Origin: Protula sp. h YS-2021
Lineage: Eukaryota; Annelida; Polychaeta; Sabellida; Serpulidae
DNA: 64,000 nucleotides
Assembly: GCA_949752745.1 (NCBI GenBank)
Contig: OX457024.1
Location: forward strand, 106,169,692 to 106,233,691
Reading direction: 5' to 3'
Part shown: piece after piece, positions 62,910-64,000 of the stretch
How positions within the stretch are numbered: the stretch's first letter is position 1
Layout: every line of letters starts with the position of its first letter
Made by a program: the position numbers and the translations under genes
Notes under the pieces: generated by a model
The model's database searches: none
Told to the model about the DNA's origin: nothing
The model's input: the letters and a program-made list of their open reading frames with translations, nothing else

Positions 62910-64000
62910 ACTCATGCATTCATGAGTTGCACTATGAGCTATATAATGTCTATGAGCTAACTTGGTGTAGCCATCATCCAACACAAAGCGTTTGTCATCC
63001 GATGGCGATGGACCAACCTTCACAACCTTCTCTTAAAAATTCATGTTTATGGCTTCGAATGATGTTTCCCACGATATGTGACTGCTCTTACCTAAATAAA
63101 CTGTCCCTGTATTGAGCATGTGTCAATCGCCTCTGACAGGTGCGTGTAGTGCCCTTAGCAGTGCGTTTCTCTTGTTCACCATACACCAAACTGCGCATCT
63201 TTAATCGAAGTCCTACAAACTCCTCAATTGGTACTCCTGCAATTTCATTTCACAAAACAGCAGTTTTGCCTCTGGATACTTCTTCAAGTAATTGTAGTGA
63301 TAATTATACATGAGGGTTTTGCCCAACCTGAATGGGCTTGTTCAAAATTAGATCTGATTTGAAGCAATGTACTGCTGTCTAATCCTCATTGAAAATGTGG
63401 AATTTGTGAAACGTAGGCTTAGCCACCACCTATTTGAAACGCTTCTCGTTGTGAATCAATTCTACATTGGGTTGTTTCTTCACAGTTTTCCTGATTTTGC
63501 CAAATATGGCATTGTTCATCAATTTATAAAAGTCTTTTTCAAATGGGGTTTTTGCCACTTGTCTGTTGATATCTATGTATTTAGGTAGCCATTTACTCTG
63601 CTGGAGCATAATGGCTCAGTGCACTCTTGTCACTTTCTATCCAAGAGATACGTATTGCTGCAAATTTCGTTAATGTACAACATACTTTTTCTTGTCACTG
63701 AGATTACGAATCAACTTTTCCGTACAATTACATTTAAATCCCATCTGCTTTCTCAGGTTCTGACTGTATTCGGGCAATTCACTTATTCGCACAGTTTTCT
63801 TCGCATAAGCTACTGGATATTCACTATGCTGATCATGGATATCATCCAGGTATGCGAGATCTGCCTCTAAAATATATCCTGTCTCAGCATCTTCGCTCAC
63901 TTTCATGTAGTCCATAGATTCTGGATCTTTCACCAATGCAAATCCACTTTCTGACAAACTCTGTGACATACTCCATGCATAGAGATTGTCAAAGTACGTG
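62910..64000 (-). pseudogene. Polinton protein-primed DNA polymerase B, C-terminal part, broken
   Basis: The open piece 63969-63670 contains GYILEADLAYLDDIHDQHSE and LSDKKKYVVH, the family's conserved (G)xxLEVDLxYPxxLHDxHxxYP and L.DK..YVVHY segments around the polymerase catalytic core. Further down PSPSDDKRFVLDDGYTKLAH (about 63020-62960) is the C-terminal DDKR...(A)HGH-type end. Numerous stops lie between. The N-terminal exonuclease part is outside the window. The enzyme would replicate the element from a protein primer (family knowledge). Confidence 0.85.

Larger units (their letters stand above)
57800..64000. mobile_element. Decayed Polinton/Maverick DNA transposon (right end beyond window)
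   Basis: Hallmark genes of this virus-like transposon family occur together: integrase with chromodomain, A32-like packaging ATPase, PX-like protein and capsid-like protein on the plus strand, and protein-primed family-B DNA polymerase on the minus strand. Opposed orientation of polymerase and morphogenesis genes is common in the family. Every gene has frameshifts or stops. The left boundary is uncertain (between about 57.1 and 59.0 kb); no terminal inverted repeat or 6-bp duplication was identified. A maturation protease was not found. Confidence 0.85.

Overview
The window is eukaryotic nuclear DNA, most likely from a protostome invertebrate; a mollusc or another lophotrochozoan is my guess. 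The evidence is small exons with GT/AG boundaries separated by introns of up to 12.5 kb, a very high load of micro- and minisatellites, a 200-N assembly gap (20655-20854), and fragments of Polinton/Maverick, DIRS, LINE, SINE and hAT-type elements. Nothing resembles bacterial gene organisation.

The one clear host gene is an endophilin-A gene on the minus strand. I could assemble nine coding exons by reading splice sites and phases by eye, from the ATG at 41247 down to 2327, plus a probable tenth micro-exon at 876-908. They encode the H0 amphipathic helix, the complete N-BAR domain and the start of the Ser/Tyr-rich linker (about 299 residues, all phases consistent). The C-terminal SH3 exon(s) must lie left of position 1. 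The long introns are packed with repeat arrays.

Layout from left to right: 1-2326, linker micro-exon and small repeats; 2327-9303, exons 9 to 4; 9304-18752, intron 3 with 62-bp, 33-bp and 55-bp minisatellites and a 311-bp satellite carrying evenly spaced TGACGTCA palindromes; 18753-28682, exons 3 and 2 flanking an intron with six different arrays and the assembly gap; 28683-41202, intron 1 with a 2.2-kb two-unit minisatellite, a LINE reverse-transcriptase scrap, a 131-bp satellite, a 1.7-kb nested foldback element and a tRNA-like SINE; 41203-41247, exon 1; 41248-43300, the upstream flank with a palindromic MITE-like element.

From about 43.3 kb onward I see no host gene. There are two diverged copies of the 3' part of a DIRS-type retroelement (44.1-45.5 kb and 48.9-51.8 kb, minus strand, tyrosine recombinase plus RNase H), a transposase-like pseudogene (46.7-47.9 kb) interrupted by or abutting a G-rich foldback element, a degenerate 78-bp satellite (52.9-53.5 kb), a complete 151-bp hAT-type MITE with a perfect 8-bp target duplication, a roughly 95-bp satellite (56.5-57.1 kb), and a decayed Polinton/Maverick (about 57.8-64.0 kb) with integrase/chromodomain, packaging ATPase, PX-like and capsid-like genes on the plus strand and protein-primed DNA polymerase B on the minus strand, running off the window end. 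All calls are from reading the sequence and remembered family features; no database search was run.
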